Shown here one piece after another: positions 1 to 7,917 of a stretch of 35,911 nt of DNA; position 1 is the first letter of the stretch; each line of letters starts with the position of its first letter. The position numbers and the translations under genes are program-made. Source of the DNA: Clostridium sp. D53t1_180928_C8 (lineage in GTDB: Bacteria > Bacillota > Clostridia > Clostridiales > Clostridiaceae); NCBI RefSeq assembly GCF_015667795.1, contig NZ_JADPEL010000004.1, positions 190,188 to 226,098 of the forward strand. Reading direction: 5' to 3'. The notes beneath the pieces were generated by a model, which ran no database searches, was not told where the DNA came from, and saw only the letters and a program-made list of their open reading frames with translations.

Positions 1-1849
1 TAAATATTACTTGTGTTTTATCTCCCCATCCTTCTGGTAATGTATAACTATACACCCCATTACCTTCATTAGTCATTGTCACTCCTGGCCATTTTGCTAT
101 TTCCTTTGTTGGAGTTACACTTTCATCATATACATAAATATTTGCACTTGACCAACCACTTGGTAATTTAATCTTTGCAGTTGCATTTTCAATTATATCA
201 ACCTTTTCATATTTATATTCTTTAGAAACAGTTGTTCTATCTTCACCTGTTCCAGTTAAAGCTAAAGTAATTATATCACCTACTTCTGCATCTGCACCTA
301 ATGTTATAGTTTCACCATTAGTATAAATTACTGCATTTCCTCCATTTACAGAGTAAGTTGAGCTTTTAGTATTTATTGCACTTAATGTTACATTTAATGA
401 ATTTTTAAACTTAGTTGCTGATTCTACAGAACTGCTAACTTCAGGAGTCTTTATTACTGGCCCAGCATAAATTGTTGCTATTGTACGACTTCCAATATTA
501 CCAGTTAACTTACCATTTGAAACTACAAATTTATTTCCACTTACTGAATCTGTATATTCACCATTTGGCAACTTAGTTTCACAGTTAACGCTAGTTGAAC
601 CTGAAACATTTACTATCATTACACCACTTTGTCCTCTTTCAGTAATAAATAAATCATTACCTTGAGTTCTGATATATTCACCCTCTCCAGCCATTGCATT
701 TCTAAAGTTATTAGCAGCAACCACTATAGGATCTTTCCACATATCATCTCCAGCTGCACCCATGTTACCAGCTAAATATCCACCTGATGTTCTATTAAAG
801 AATAATGGAGTTGAATCTGCACGACCTGCAATTATAGCCCATCCTAATTTAATTTGCTCATTAGTTAAAGCAACTGTTTCCTTATGATCATTTGCATAAG
901 TATCATGTGATTCTACCCATGTTACTAAATTAGATGCTGCTCCACTTACAGTATAACTTTTAGCATTATTTGCATTAGCAGTGCTATTATAGCCTACTGC
1001 ACTTCTTACAGAGCCACCATACCAGTCACATGTAGTTTTCATATAATTATGGTATGCGTTAATTCTATCTGCACCACCTTGTAATACTTCTCCATATATA
1101 AATAAGTTTTCCTTGTTATTTAATGATCCTAAAACTCTTGTCCAGAAATCACTTCCACCATCATCATCAGGTAATTCAATATGCTTGGCTGCATCAAATC
1201 TAAATCCATCTGCCCCACAAGCAATTGCATCATTTAAGAAGTTTATAACCATATCTTGTAATTTCCAGCTTGAAGTATTTAAATCTGGAAGACCTATTCC
1301 TAAGTGAGTTACTTGCCATCTATTATTCCAATCACTAACTCCTTTATGTTCATGCCAAAGGCTTTCATCATCCTTTATAGTAGAATCAACATTAGTAGCT
1401 GGATAATAAGAGTCATTTCCTCCACCTCTATTACCAGTATGATTTGCAACAACATCAACTATTATATCAATACCATACTTATCTGCTTCTTCACACATGC
1501 TCTTAAATTGCTCTCTATTTCCTAATTGAGCATTACCAATTTTAAAATTAGTTGGTTGATATAATATCCACCATTTTGAATTTGCCATTAAATCTTCTTT
1601 ATTTCCTTGAATCGGAGATGTTTGAACTGCTGTATACCCAGCCTCCTTTATTTCAGGCAACTTTGATTTTATTGTATCAAATGACCAGTTCCAAGCATGT
1701 AAAATTGAACCGTCATCAATTGTATTAACTGCCGCTTTTGTAAGTGAAGTTGCGTTAACTGTTATTAATCCAGTAATATTATTAAACACTAAGCTTAAAG
1801 CAAATACTAATGCAATTAAAAAGCTAGTAATCTTATTTTTATTTCTCAT
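1..1849 (-). CDS. Secreted alpha-amylase, GH13, with C-terminal CBM26-like starch-binding module (3' end outside window)
   Basis: Endo-acting starch hydrolase, secreted. Residues 1-34 are a signal peptide. The GH13 barrel follows, with the four conserved regions visible: DVVANHTG, GFRFDAAKHIE (nucleophile D219), GEVLQ (acid/base E254) and ESHDT (D316). After the barrel come beta-rich linker segments and then, from about residue 560, a CBM26-like module (SANIYVYDE, WPGV, YSYTLPEGWG). The frame is still open at base 1, so only 616 codons are seen and the C-terminus is missing. The ATG at 1849 has GGAGGG about 7 nt upstream. It is the third gene of a minus-strand starch operon, 33 bp after the CBM9-like gene. 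GH13 assignment is secure; the exact product profile is not. Confidence 0.93.
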   Translation of the reverse strand, partial: MRNKNKITSFLIALVFALSLVFNNITGLITVNATSLTKAAVNTIDDGSILHAWNWSFDTIKSKLPEIKEAGYTAVQTSPIQGNKEDLMANSKWWILYQPTNFKIGNAQLGNREQFKSMCEEADKYGIDIIVDVVANHTGNRGGGNDSYYPATNVDSTIKDDESLWHEHKGVSDWNNRWQVTHLGIGLPDLNTSSWKLQDMVINFLNDAIACGADGFRFDAAKHIELPDDDGGSDFWTRVLGSLNNKENLFIYGEVLQGGADRINAYHNYMKTTCDWYGGSVRSAVGYNSTANANNAKSYTVSGAASNLVTWVESHDTYANDHKETVALTNEQIKLGWAIIAGRADSTPLFFNRTSGGYLAGNMGAAGDDMWKDPIVVAANNFRNAMAGEGEYIRTQGNDLFITERGQSGVMIVNVSGSTSVNCETKLPNGEYTDSVSGNKFVVSNGKLTGNIGSRTIATIYAGPVIKTPEVSSSVESATKFKNSLNVTLSAINTKSSTYSVNGGNAVIYTNGETITLGADAEVGDIITLALTGTGEDRTTVSKEYKYEKVDIIENATAKIKLPSGWSSANIYVYDESVTPTKEIAKWPGVTMTNEGNGVYSYTLPEGWGDKTQVIF

Positions 1850-1882
1850 TATTTTCCCTCCACATTATCTTTCTATAGTAAA

Positions 1883-3247
1883 TTAATTTACTGTATAGTC
1901 TATATATTTTGATGTTTTATTATTAGAAGAGTCTTTAACATCAACCCATATTTTATATTTTCCTTTTTTAGTTGGTATCCATGTTGTTGTATCACTGGCT
2001 GAAAAATCACTTATGTTTTTCCATCCATCCTTTATTTCATGAATAGAGAATGAATATATAATATCTTTTCCTCCAGTAGTATCTGCAGTTATCTTAACTT
2101 CAGTTCCAACATTCCCAATTTCTTTATCAGTTTTTATACTTTTTATCTCTAGTTTCTGATTTTCAATAATCTCTTTTTTACCTATACGAGCTAATGATGT
2201 AGTAATAACATCATAATCTTCCTTTTCCGCAGAAGTTGATGAATCAGGTCCATACTCTTCTGTTGCAACATCTAACATTGATTTATCATGTGGTAAAGAT
2301 CCTATACCTGATTGTCCAAATGTTGATATATGCATAACTCCTATACCATTATTCTCAATATAATTTCTATCAATACCTAATGATTCTAATGGAATTGTCA
2401 TAGAGTACATTGTATCTTGTTTTGTATCATGACCTTCATTTAACATATTAACCCAGTTAGATGAGTTACTATATAAATCTTCTGGTTTATATCCTGCCCA
2501 TCCATTATCCTTAATTCCCGTCATTGTATTTCCTAAAAATCCATCTTGATATTTAAAGGATACTCTGGCATCCTTAAATCCAACAGCAGTATCATAACTA
2601 AAATAAGAATCATCATCCACTTTAAATATAGATGGCTGCCCTACCCCCGGTTTACTTGAAAAATACATTAATGTATCTACATTTGTTTCATAATTGACTC
2701 TAACTCCCCAAACGTTATCATCATAGCTTACTACTCCAGTTTTAGGGTCAGTTTTCTTTATAGATCCATCACCACTTTTATTTGGATCTATACTAAATGC
2801 TAATATTTGTGGTATATCTCCATTGTACGGTTTTCCATTGTCACTAATTGGATAGTTTTGTGCCGGATCTACAACATCTGTAACATTTACAAATTGCCAC
2901 ATTAAATATAAATTATCATTATCCCATGCCCCATATAATGCATATGTGTCATATACAGGTCCTTCATGAGATCCTCTAAATATACGTGGATCATCATTTG
3001 CTACTCCCTGAGCAATTATCATTTCTTCAGTCCAATCACTAAAACTATTAATTGTTTTATATTGTCCTACTCCTGTAGCATTTGTTGAGTACTTTTCCTC
3101 ACTAATATTTCTTAAATTTAACCTTGTTATAAATTCATTTAAAGTTTTATTTTCTTGTGCAAAAGTAGTAATTGGTCCACTAATTGCACTGGCTCCAATA
3201 ACTGTAGCAACTGCTATTGCTGAATATCTTTTATAAATAGATTTCAT
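1883..3247 (-). CDS. Secreted CBM9/DOMON-like carbohydrate-binding protein with C-terminal triple-tyrosine-type module
   Basis: 454 aa. A signal peptide (1-30, ending TTFA) is followed by a region (about 65-360) resembling DOMON/CBM9-like modules, with the typical phrase LYGAWDNDNLYLMWQF. The last ~85 residues are an Ig-like Y_Y_Y (PF07495-type) module with HEIKDGWKN and YKIWVDVKD. That module closely resembles the last module of the upstream amylase. No catalytic signature is visible, so I infer a non-catalytic glycan-binding accessory protein for starch or maltodextrin. It sits 18 bp behind one amylase gene and 33 bp before another, with a strong AGGAGG site before ATG 3247, so co-transcription is likely. 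Substrate is inferred from context only. Confidence 0.75.
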   Translation of the reverse strand: MKSIYKRYSAIAVATVIGASAISGPITTFAQENKTLNEFITRLNLRNISEEKYSTNATGVGQYKTINSFSDWTEEMIIAQGVANDDPRIFRGSHEGPVYDTYALYGAWDNDNLYLMWQFVNVTDVVDPAQNYPISDNGKPYNGDIPQILAFSIDPNKSGDGSIKKTDPKTGVVSYDDNVWGVRVNYETNVDTLMYFSSKPGVGQPSIFKVDDDSYFSYDTAVGFKDARVSFKYQDGFLGNTMTGIKDNGWAGYKPEDLYSNSSNWVNMLNEGHDTKQDTMYSMTIPLESLGIDRNYIENNGIGVMHISTFGQSGIGSLPHDKSMLDVATEEYGPDSSTSAEKEDYDVITTSLARIGKKEIIENQKLEIKSIKTDKEIGNVGTEVKITADTTGGKDIIYSFSIHEIKDGWKNISDFSASDTTTWIPTKKGKYKIWVDVKDSSNNKTSKYIDYTVN

Positions 3248-3265
3248 GTTTACCTCCTACTTAAG

Positions 3266-6200
3266 CTAATTGGTAACTTTTATTGTTATATATTTTGACT
3301 CTTTATTTCCATCTTCATCTTTAACATCAACCCAAATGTTATAGCTTCCAGCTTTATCTGGTGTCCATTTTACTGTATTTTCAGAAGAATATTTTGATGT
3401 TAAGTTCTTCCATCCATCTTTTATTTCATGAGTTGAAACTTTATATTGAAGATTTCCTACTCCTGTAGCTTTAGCACTTATTTCAACTGTATCTCCAACC
3501 TTTACACTTTCTTTATTTGTAGTAATATCATTAATAACAAGCTTTCCTTTTTCAATTTCAAATTTAATTGTCTTTTCACTTGTTTTTTCATTATAATCTT
3601 TAACAGTAACTTTTATTGTGTAAATTCCTATTTCCGTTGGATTCCAAGTAATACTACTATTATTAGAAAAATCACTTATTACATTGGCAACGTTATCTTT
3701 TTCAATTTCAAACTTGTATTTAAGATTTCCTGTACCATTTGCTTCTGCTGAAACTTTAATACTTTCATTTACAAATTGTGGTGACTTTTTATCAGTAGTA
3801 ATACTGCTTATAGTTGGACCTGTTGGATTTTGACTATACCATTTACCTTGGTAATACCACATTTCATCTGTAACATCGAATCCAGATTGCCCTTGTCCTG
3901 GATTTTGACTTCCACCAGCATTACTAAATATTACTTTTGCTTCTTCCCAAAGAGGCTTAGTATAGCTATACCATCCTTCACTATCCTTTTCTAATTTCAC
4001 TCCTGGCCATGGTGCTACTTCATCTGTTACACCATCAACTTCTCTGTATATATATGCATATGGATTTGCCCAATTATTTGTATTATCATAATTCACTTTA
4101 ATCTTTATCTTACTAGGATCAACTTTAGTATAAGTATAAGTTGCCTCCGATGCTCCATCTAAATTTTGCGCAGAAACCGTTACCACAGTTGATTCATCAA
4201 AATCTACATTTTCACCAATAGTAATTACTTGACCGTTAGTATAAGTTCCTTGTTCTACTCCATCAATACTATATCTTCCTACTTCTGAATTGCTTACATA
4301 AAGCTTTAAATCTAAAGTATCTGTATAATATTTCTTTGATTGTTCACTAATACTAACATCTGGTGACTTATCACCTTTTTCTATTAAGATTACCCCATTT
4401 GTATCTGCAGTAAATGTTGCCTTACCATTTTTAACTGTAGTTATAGCTCCTGTATAAGCATCTTTTACTTTACTTCCATTACTAAATATTTTTGAAACAT
4501 CTACATCTACTGTACCAGATGCTCCAACAACACAAACTACTCTATCACTATGTCCATCTTTGTTATAAACTCTACCAAATGTATATGGAGAATTTGAAAT
4601 ATCTATGTTTTCACCAGCTCCTACTGCTAAGTGATTATTTCTGAATTGTCCAAGCTTTTGCCAATGAGATAATGTTTTTGAAGCCTGACTATTTGAACTT
4701 GTTAAATCACTCCAGTTCATAGATGTACGGAACATTTGATCTTTATATTCTCCTTTTGTAAAGAAATCTGTCCACCCTGCTGGTCTTGCTGTTTCATCAC
4801 CATAGAAAATTTGTACTGCTCCTGGTGCTAATAATAAGGATGTTCCTCCTTCTATTAAGTTATCTCTGTTATATAGAGAATCATCATGTGATGAAATATA
4901 ACTTAAAACATTGAAATCATCATCTTTATTTACTTTTGATAATTCATTGTATTTTGATTTTAAATTTGAAACTGATGCTCCCTTAAATGTGAAATTTATA
5001 ATAGAACTGAATCCTCCTGATGTAAAGAATGCTGATTTTCCAACTCCATGTCCCCAGGATTCTGCTGTTGTCCAGAAGTCTGTATCTTGGTCTAATACTT
5101 TATCTGGATTTTTTGATTTGTATTCTTCGAATGCTATGTCTGCTTCTTCGTTTAGAGCTGCCCAAGATTCCATATCTACCTGATTTGCTGTATCACATCT
5201 AAATCCATCGATACCAAAATCTCTAATATAATCTGTTAACCATTTTATTACGTAATTTCTTGGAGTTCTAGGTAAATTTCTATTAGCAAAGAATTCATCT
5301 AATTCTTTCATTTCTTGCTCATATCTACCTTCTCTTTTCCACTTAGTTTCTAAAATTGGTGGTAATCCAACCTCTTGTGTACTTTCAGTTTTTATATCAG
5401 GTAATCCACAAAGCGAATCTTGATATCCAGCACCTTCATTAACCTTTGGATATCCTGCATATCCTGCTGAAACTCTTACAAAATCTGATCCCCACCAATT
5501 AGTTGCCCATGTTGGATCTTCTTTATCATACCAAGTTTGTGACTCTACTGTTCCACCACTTAAGTCTTTTAAATCTCCATAATAATAATCTTCCCAACCA
5601 TTAATCATTCCACCGAAATTAAACTCATCAGCATCCTTCATAGTTGTGTAACCAACATGATTTAAAACTATATCCATAACAACTCTAATTCCTTGTGAGT
5701 GAGCTGTATCAACAAAGTTCTTAAAATCTTGTTCATTTCCCATATTTTCATCGATATTAGTATAATCTAAAGCCCAATATCCATGATAAGAATAGTATGG
5801 AAAACCTTCTCCATTGTTCTCTCCATTTCCGCCTGCTGCATTTCCTGAAGTATAACCATGGATTTGTTCATATGGAGCTGTTAACCATATTGCATTAACA
5901 CCTAAATCAGTAAAATATCCTTCATCTAATTTTTGTGTTAACCCTTTTAAATCCCCTCCATGAAATGCCCCTGGATTATTATCATATCCAGCTTGCTCAT
6001 TTCCATTTTGATCTAATCCTCTTCCATATGAATGGTCATTACTTGTATCACCATTTTGAAAACGATCTGTTAGAACAAAATAAACTGTAGCATTGTCCCA
6101 TGAAAACTTTCTTTCCTCTTGAGTAGTTGAACTTTTTTCTGTACTGCTTGTTGTAGAATATGTTACTTGACCATTCTCATCCATATCCACCTTCAAAACG

Positions 6201-6340
6201 TTTCCAATTTCTTGGAAACGATTTATGTAAGTGGTATTAAAACTACTAGTCCTCATTGTAGCGCCTGTTAGACAACTACTTGCCATAATAGTAGAAACTA
6301 ATGCTCCAACTACTATTCGATTAAATTTTTTTGACTTCAA
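3266..6340 (-). CDS. Large secreted GH13 alpha-amylase with CBM26-like and two Ig-like/Y_Y_Y modules (TTG start)
   Basis: 1024 aa, extracellular starch-degrading enzyme. A hydrophobic signal (1-30) is followed by a GH13 barrel (about 78-640) with DIVLNHVG, GFRCDTANQV (nucleophile D383), TAESWGHG (acid/base E427) and ISSHDDS (D486). A long inserted segment between the second and third conserved regions (WWGSDFVR, LPDIKTEST) recalls MalS-like amylases, though I am not certain of the subfamily. About 640-745 is an all-beta linker, 745-845 a CBM26-like starch module (WPGVKLE, MWYYQGKWY), and 848-930 and 935-1024 are two Ig-like modules, the last with HEIKDGWKN and IWVDVKD. The start codon is TTG at 6340, placed 4-5 nt after a very strong AGGGGGGAG site; no ATG fits. 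First gene of the operon. Confidence 0.93.
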   Translation of the reverse strand: MKSKKFNRIVVGALVSTIMASSCLTGATMRTSSFNTTYINRFQEIGNVLKVDMDENGQVTYSTTSSTEKSSTTQEERKFSWDNATVYFVLTDRFQNGDTSNDHSYGRGLDQNGNEQAGYDNNPGAFHGGDLKGLTQKLDEGYFTDLGVNAIWLTAPYEQIHGYTSGNAAGGNGENNGEGFPYYSYHGYWALDYTNIDENMGNEQDFKNFVDTAHSQGIRVVMDIVLNHVGYTTMKDADEFNFGGMINGWEDYYYGDLKDLSGGTVESQTWYDKEDPTWATNWWGSDFVRVSAGYAGYPKVNEGAGYQDSLCGLPDIKTESTQEVGLPPILETKWKREGRYEQEMKELDEFFANRNLPRTPRNYVIKWLTDYIRDFGIDGFRCDTANQVDMESWAALNEEADIAFEEYKSKNPDKVLDQDTDFWTTAESWGHGVGKSAFFTSGGFSSIINFTFKGASVSNLKSKYNELSKVNKDDDFNVLSYISSHDDSLYNRDNLIEGGTSLLLAPGAVQIFYGDETARPAGWTDFFTKGEYKDQMFRTSMNWSDLTSSNSQASKTLSHWQKLGQFRNNHLAVGAGENIDISNSPYTFGRVYNKDGHSDRVVCVVGASGTVDVDVSKIFSNGSKVKDAYTGAITTVKNGKATFTADTNGVILIEKGDKSPDVSISEQSKKYYTDTLDLKLYVSNSEVGRYSIDGVEQGTYTNGQVITIGENVDFDESTVVTVSAQNLDGASEATYTYTKVDPSKIKIKVNYDNTNNWANPYAYIYREVDGVTDEVAPWPGVKLEKDSEGWYSYTKPLWEEAKVIFSNAGGSQNPGQGQSGFDVTDEMWYYQGKWYSQNPTGPTISSITTDKKSPQFVNESIKVSAEANGTGNLKYKFEIEKDNVANVISDFSNNSSITWNPTEIGIYTIKVTVKDYNEKTSEKTIKFEIEKGKLVINDITTNKESVKVGDTVEISAKATGVGNLQYKVSTHEIKDGWKNLTSKYSSENTVKWTPDKAGSYNIWVDVKDEDGNKESKYITIKVTN

Positions 6341-6393
6341 TCTTCTCCCCCCTATTTTTTTAATACATAACTATCTATTAGCTACATATTTTA

Positions 6394-6422
6394 AATATAG
6401 CTCACTTAATTTTTCTTTACAA
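6394..6422 (-). promoter_or_regulatory. Sigma-A promoter of the starch operon
   Basis: On the minus strand, TTGTAA (6417-6422) is separated by 17 bp from TATATT (6394-6399). The predicted start near 6387 gives a leader of about 46 nt ending in the strong GGGGGGAG site before the TTG start. Seen in the sequence; not experimentally mapped. Confidence 0.6.
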
Positions 6423-6437
6423 GAATATAATTATTTT

Positions 6438-6453
6438 TTGTAATAAATTACAA
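6438..6453. promoter_or_regulatory. Operator candidate 1: TTGT-N8-ACAA inverted repeat
   Basis: TTGTAATAAATTACAA is a perfect inverted repeat of 7-bp arms around AA. It also fits the flexible cre form reported for clostridial CcpA (TGTAA, variable spacer, TTACA). It lies just upstream of the -35 box of the starch operon and is followed by two further copies. Confidence 0.5.
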
Positions 6454-6473
6454 TTTTTTCTTTTTAAGTTTTT

Positions 6474-6489
6474 TTGTTACTTTTCACAA
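6474..6489. promoter_or_regulatory. Operator candidate 2: TTGT-N8-ACAA
   Basis: TTGTTACTTTTCACAA, a degenerate copy of the same 16-bp site, centre 36 bp from copy 1. Preceded by a T run, as are the other copies. Confidence 0.4.
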
Positions 6490-6497
6490 ATATTTTT

Positions 6498-6513
6498 TTG
6501 TAACATATCACAA
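6498..6513. promoter_or_regulatory. Operator candidate 3: TTGT-N8-ACAA
   Basis: TTGTAACATATCACAA, third copy, centre 24 bp from copy 2. It abuts the terminator of the upstream signal peptidase gene. Copies 2 and 3 with their T runs form a 24-bp imperfect direct repeat. Confidence 0.4.
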
Positions 6514-6514
6514 A

Positions 6515-6538
6515 AAGCTGTACATAATTGTACAGCTT
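6515..6538 (-). terminator. Rho-independent terminator of the signal peptidase gene
   Basis: A 10-bp stem (AAGCTGTACA / TGTACAGCTT) with loop TAAT, followed on the minus strand by a short U run. It separates the sipW-type gene from the starch operon. Confidence 0.7.
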
Positions 6539-6579
6539 ATATATATTATTGTTTTATTATTCTAAAATATAAATTAAAT

Positions 6580-7098
6580 CTAAATAGCTTTTTTATACCA
6601 TTTCTTTCCAACATTATTTTTATTATCTGCAAAACAAAATTCATAAATTATAAGAATTGCAATAATCGTAGATAATAATATAATTCCAATTGGTGATCCT
6701 ACGAAGTAATAAAAATATCCAATCTTAGGTACTCTAAACATATATTGACCAATAATATTTGATTTATTTAAAGACTCTTCCTTTAAGTTATTATTATCTC
6801 CTTGAGTGATTAACTTATCATTGTTAATTTCAGTAATTCGATGTGTAGCTACAAATCCATCCTTTTGAAAAGTTACTATATCTCCAACCTCTAAATTATT
6901 AACATTACTTTTTTTTATAAAAATAACATCACCTGGATCTATCGTTGGTTGCATGCTATTAGATACAATTACATAACTTTTAAACTTTATTAAATTATAA
7001 ACACTATCAAATTTACTAGATATGTTACCAATTAAAGCTATCGCTAATATTGCAAAGAACAATAAACATAAAAAACTCCATATACTTTTAAACTTCAT
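6580..7098 (-). CDS. SipW-type signal peptidase I (S26B family)
   Basis: 172 aa membrane serine protease that removes Sec signal peptides. An N-terminal transmembrane helix (about 5-25) is followed by SNSMQPTIDPGD with catalytic S48, then GDIVTF and ATHRI with H86. The Ser-His pair, rather than Ser-Lys, is that of the ER/archaeal-like SipW group. A second hydrophobic helix lies at about 127-155. SipW homologues often serve biofilm-matrix or camelysin-like substrates encoded beside them; none is seen here. Its own terminator lies downstream and AGAGGGC precedes ATG 7098, so it appears monocistronic. Specific substrates are unknown. Confidence 0.88.
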   Translation of the reverse strand: MKFKSIWSFLCLLFFAILAIALIGNISSKFDSVYNLIKFKSYVIVSNSMQPTIDPGDVIFIKKSNVNNLEVGDIVTFQKDGFVATHRITEINNDKLITQGDNNNLKEESLNKSNIIGQYMFRVPKIGYFYYFVGSPIGIILLSTIIAILIIYEFCFADNKNNVGKKWYKKAI

Positions 7099-7571
7099 AA
7101 TTAGCCCTCTACACTTTCTTTATTATTTCAATGCTAATATACTTTAAAGAACAACCATTACCAGTTACTGTTCTATTTTCTCTTAAAATAAAAATGTTTT
7201 TAAAATATATTTATATTAATTTAAAACTTGTCTATTAATAATTTATTTAGTCCTTTTTTATGTTCTTATTATATTTACCTTTTTTTTCATCGTCAAATTA
7301 ATTTATTCGTGTTATTTCTTCAAAATACAACAATTCACTTATGCTAATTACTACCTTTTTTATTTTTTTATTTATTGTTTTAATTAAAATAGTACTCAAT
7401 TTTCATTATTTAATTTTTATTTTTATTATTTTAATTTTTCTTTAAAAATTTATTTCATTTTAACTCTACATTGACTCTTTTTGTATTATTTTATATTTAG
7501 AAACTTTCAAAATTTTAAATTTAATTAAAAATCAATCAAAACATTTCTAATAATTTTATTTTATATATAGA
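7099..7571. other. AT-rich intergenic stretch without a supported gene
   Basis: About 470 bp of very T-rich sequence between the signal peptidase and the tRNA pair. No credible reading frame is visible. An inverted repeat AGAACA-N15-TGTTCT (7148-7174) lies 50-75 bp upstream of the signal peptidase start and may be regulatory. A TTGACT-N17-TATTTA plus-strand promoter look-alike occurs at 7471-7499. Confidence 0.4.
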
Positions 7572-7599
7572 AAAAGACGAGTATAAATACTCGTCTTTT
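7572..7599 (-). terminator. Terminator of the tRNA operon
   Basis: Stem GACGAGTA / TACTCGTC extended by A/T pairs, directly after the tRNA-Val 3' end, with U residues following on the minus strand. Confidence 0.7.
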
Positions 7600-7674
7600 G
7601 GTGGAAACAACAGGGTTCGAACCTGTGACCCTCTGCTTGTAAGGCAGATGCTCTCCCAGCTGAGCTATGCTTCC
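7599..7674 (-). tRNA. tRNA-Val (anticodon UAC)
   Basis: Cloverleaf on the minus strand: acceptor GGAAGCA pairs with TGTTTCC, D-arm TAGCTCAGCTGGGAGAGC, anticodon stem TCTGC / GCAGA with loop CTTACAA (anticodon TAC), T-arm GGTTCGAACC. Encoded CCA at 7599-7601. Second gene of a two-tRNA operon. Confidence 0.97.
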
Positions 7675-7682
7675 AAATGTAA

Positions 7683-7757
7683 TGGTGACCCCTAGGGGAA
7701 TCGAACCCCTGTTACCACCGTGAAAGGGTGGTGTCTTGACCGCTTGACCAAGGGGCC
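7683..7757 (-). tRNA. tRNA-Glu (anticodon UUC)
   Basis: Minus-strand cloverleaf: acceptor GGCCCCT pairs with AGGGGTC (one G-U), anticodon stem CCACC / GGTGG with loop CTTTCAC (anticodon TTC), T-arm GGTTCGATTCC. Encoded CCA at 7683-7685. First gene of the tRNA pair. Confidence 0.97.
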
Positions 7758-7803
7758 TTAATAAATTTATTATTTAAATAATATTTTTACAACTTGCTTT
7801 ATT

Positions 7804-7832
7804 AATATAATATATATTAAATATTATGTCAA
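7804..7832 (-). promoter_or_regulatory. Promoter of the tRNA-Glu/tRNA-Val operon
   Basis: Minus strand TTGACA (7827-7832), 17-bp spacer, TATATT (7804-7809): near-consensus sigma-A promoter about 50 bp before tRNA-Glu. Confidence 0.7.
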
Positions 7833-7862
7833 CACTTCCTAATAATTTTAAAATATAAAAAA

Positions 7863-7905
7863 ATGAAAGTTGCTAATACTCTTTATAAATATCTTCAACT
7901 TTCAT
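7863..7905 (-). terminator. Terminator after the ComEC-like hydrolase
   Basis: 10-bp stem ATGAAAGTTG / CAACTTTCAT with a 23-nt loop; a run of U follows on the minus strand. Confidence 0.55.
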
Positions 7906-7917
7906 AAAAATCCTAAA

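Noticed and set aside
7471-7599. Possible second small RNA: TTGACT-N17-TATTTA followed by the tRNA terminator in plus orientation
   Set aside because: The -10 box is weak, the region is very A/T-rich so chance matches are expected, and the hairpin is explained by the tRNA operon.
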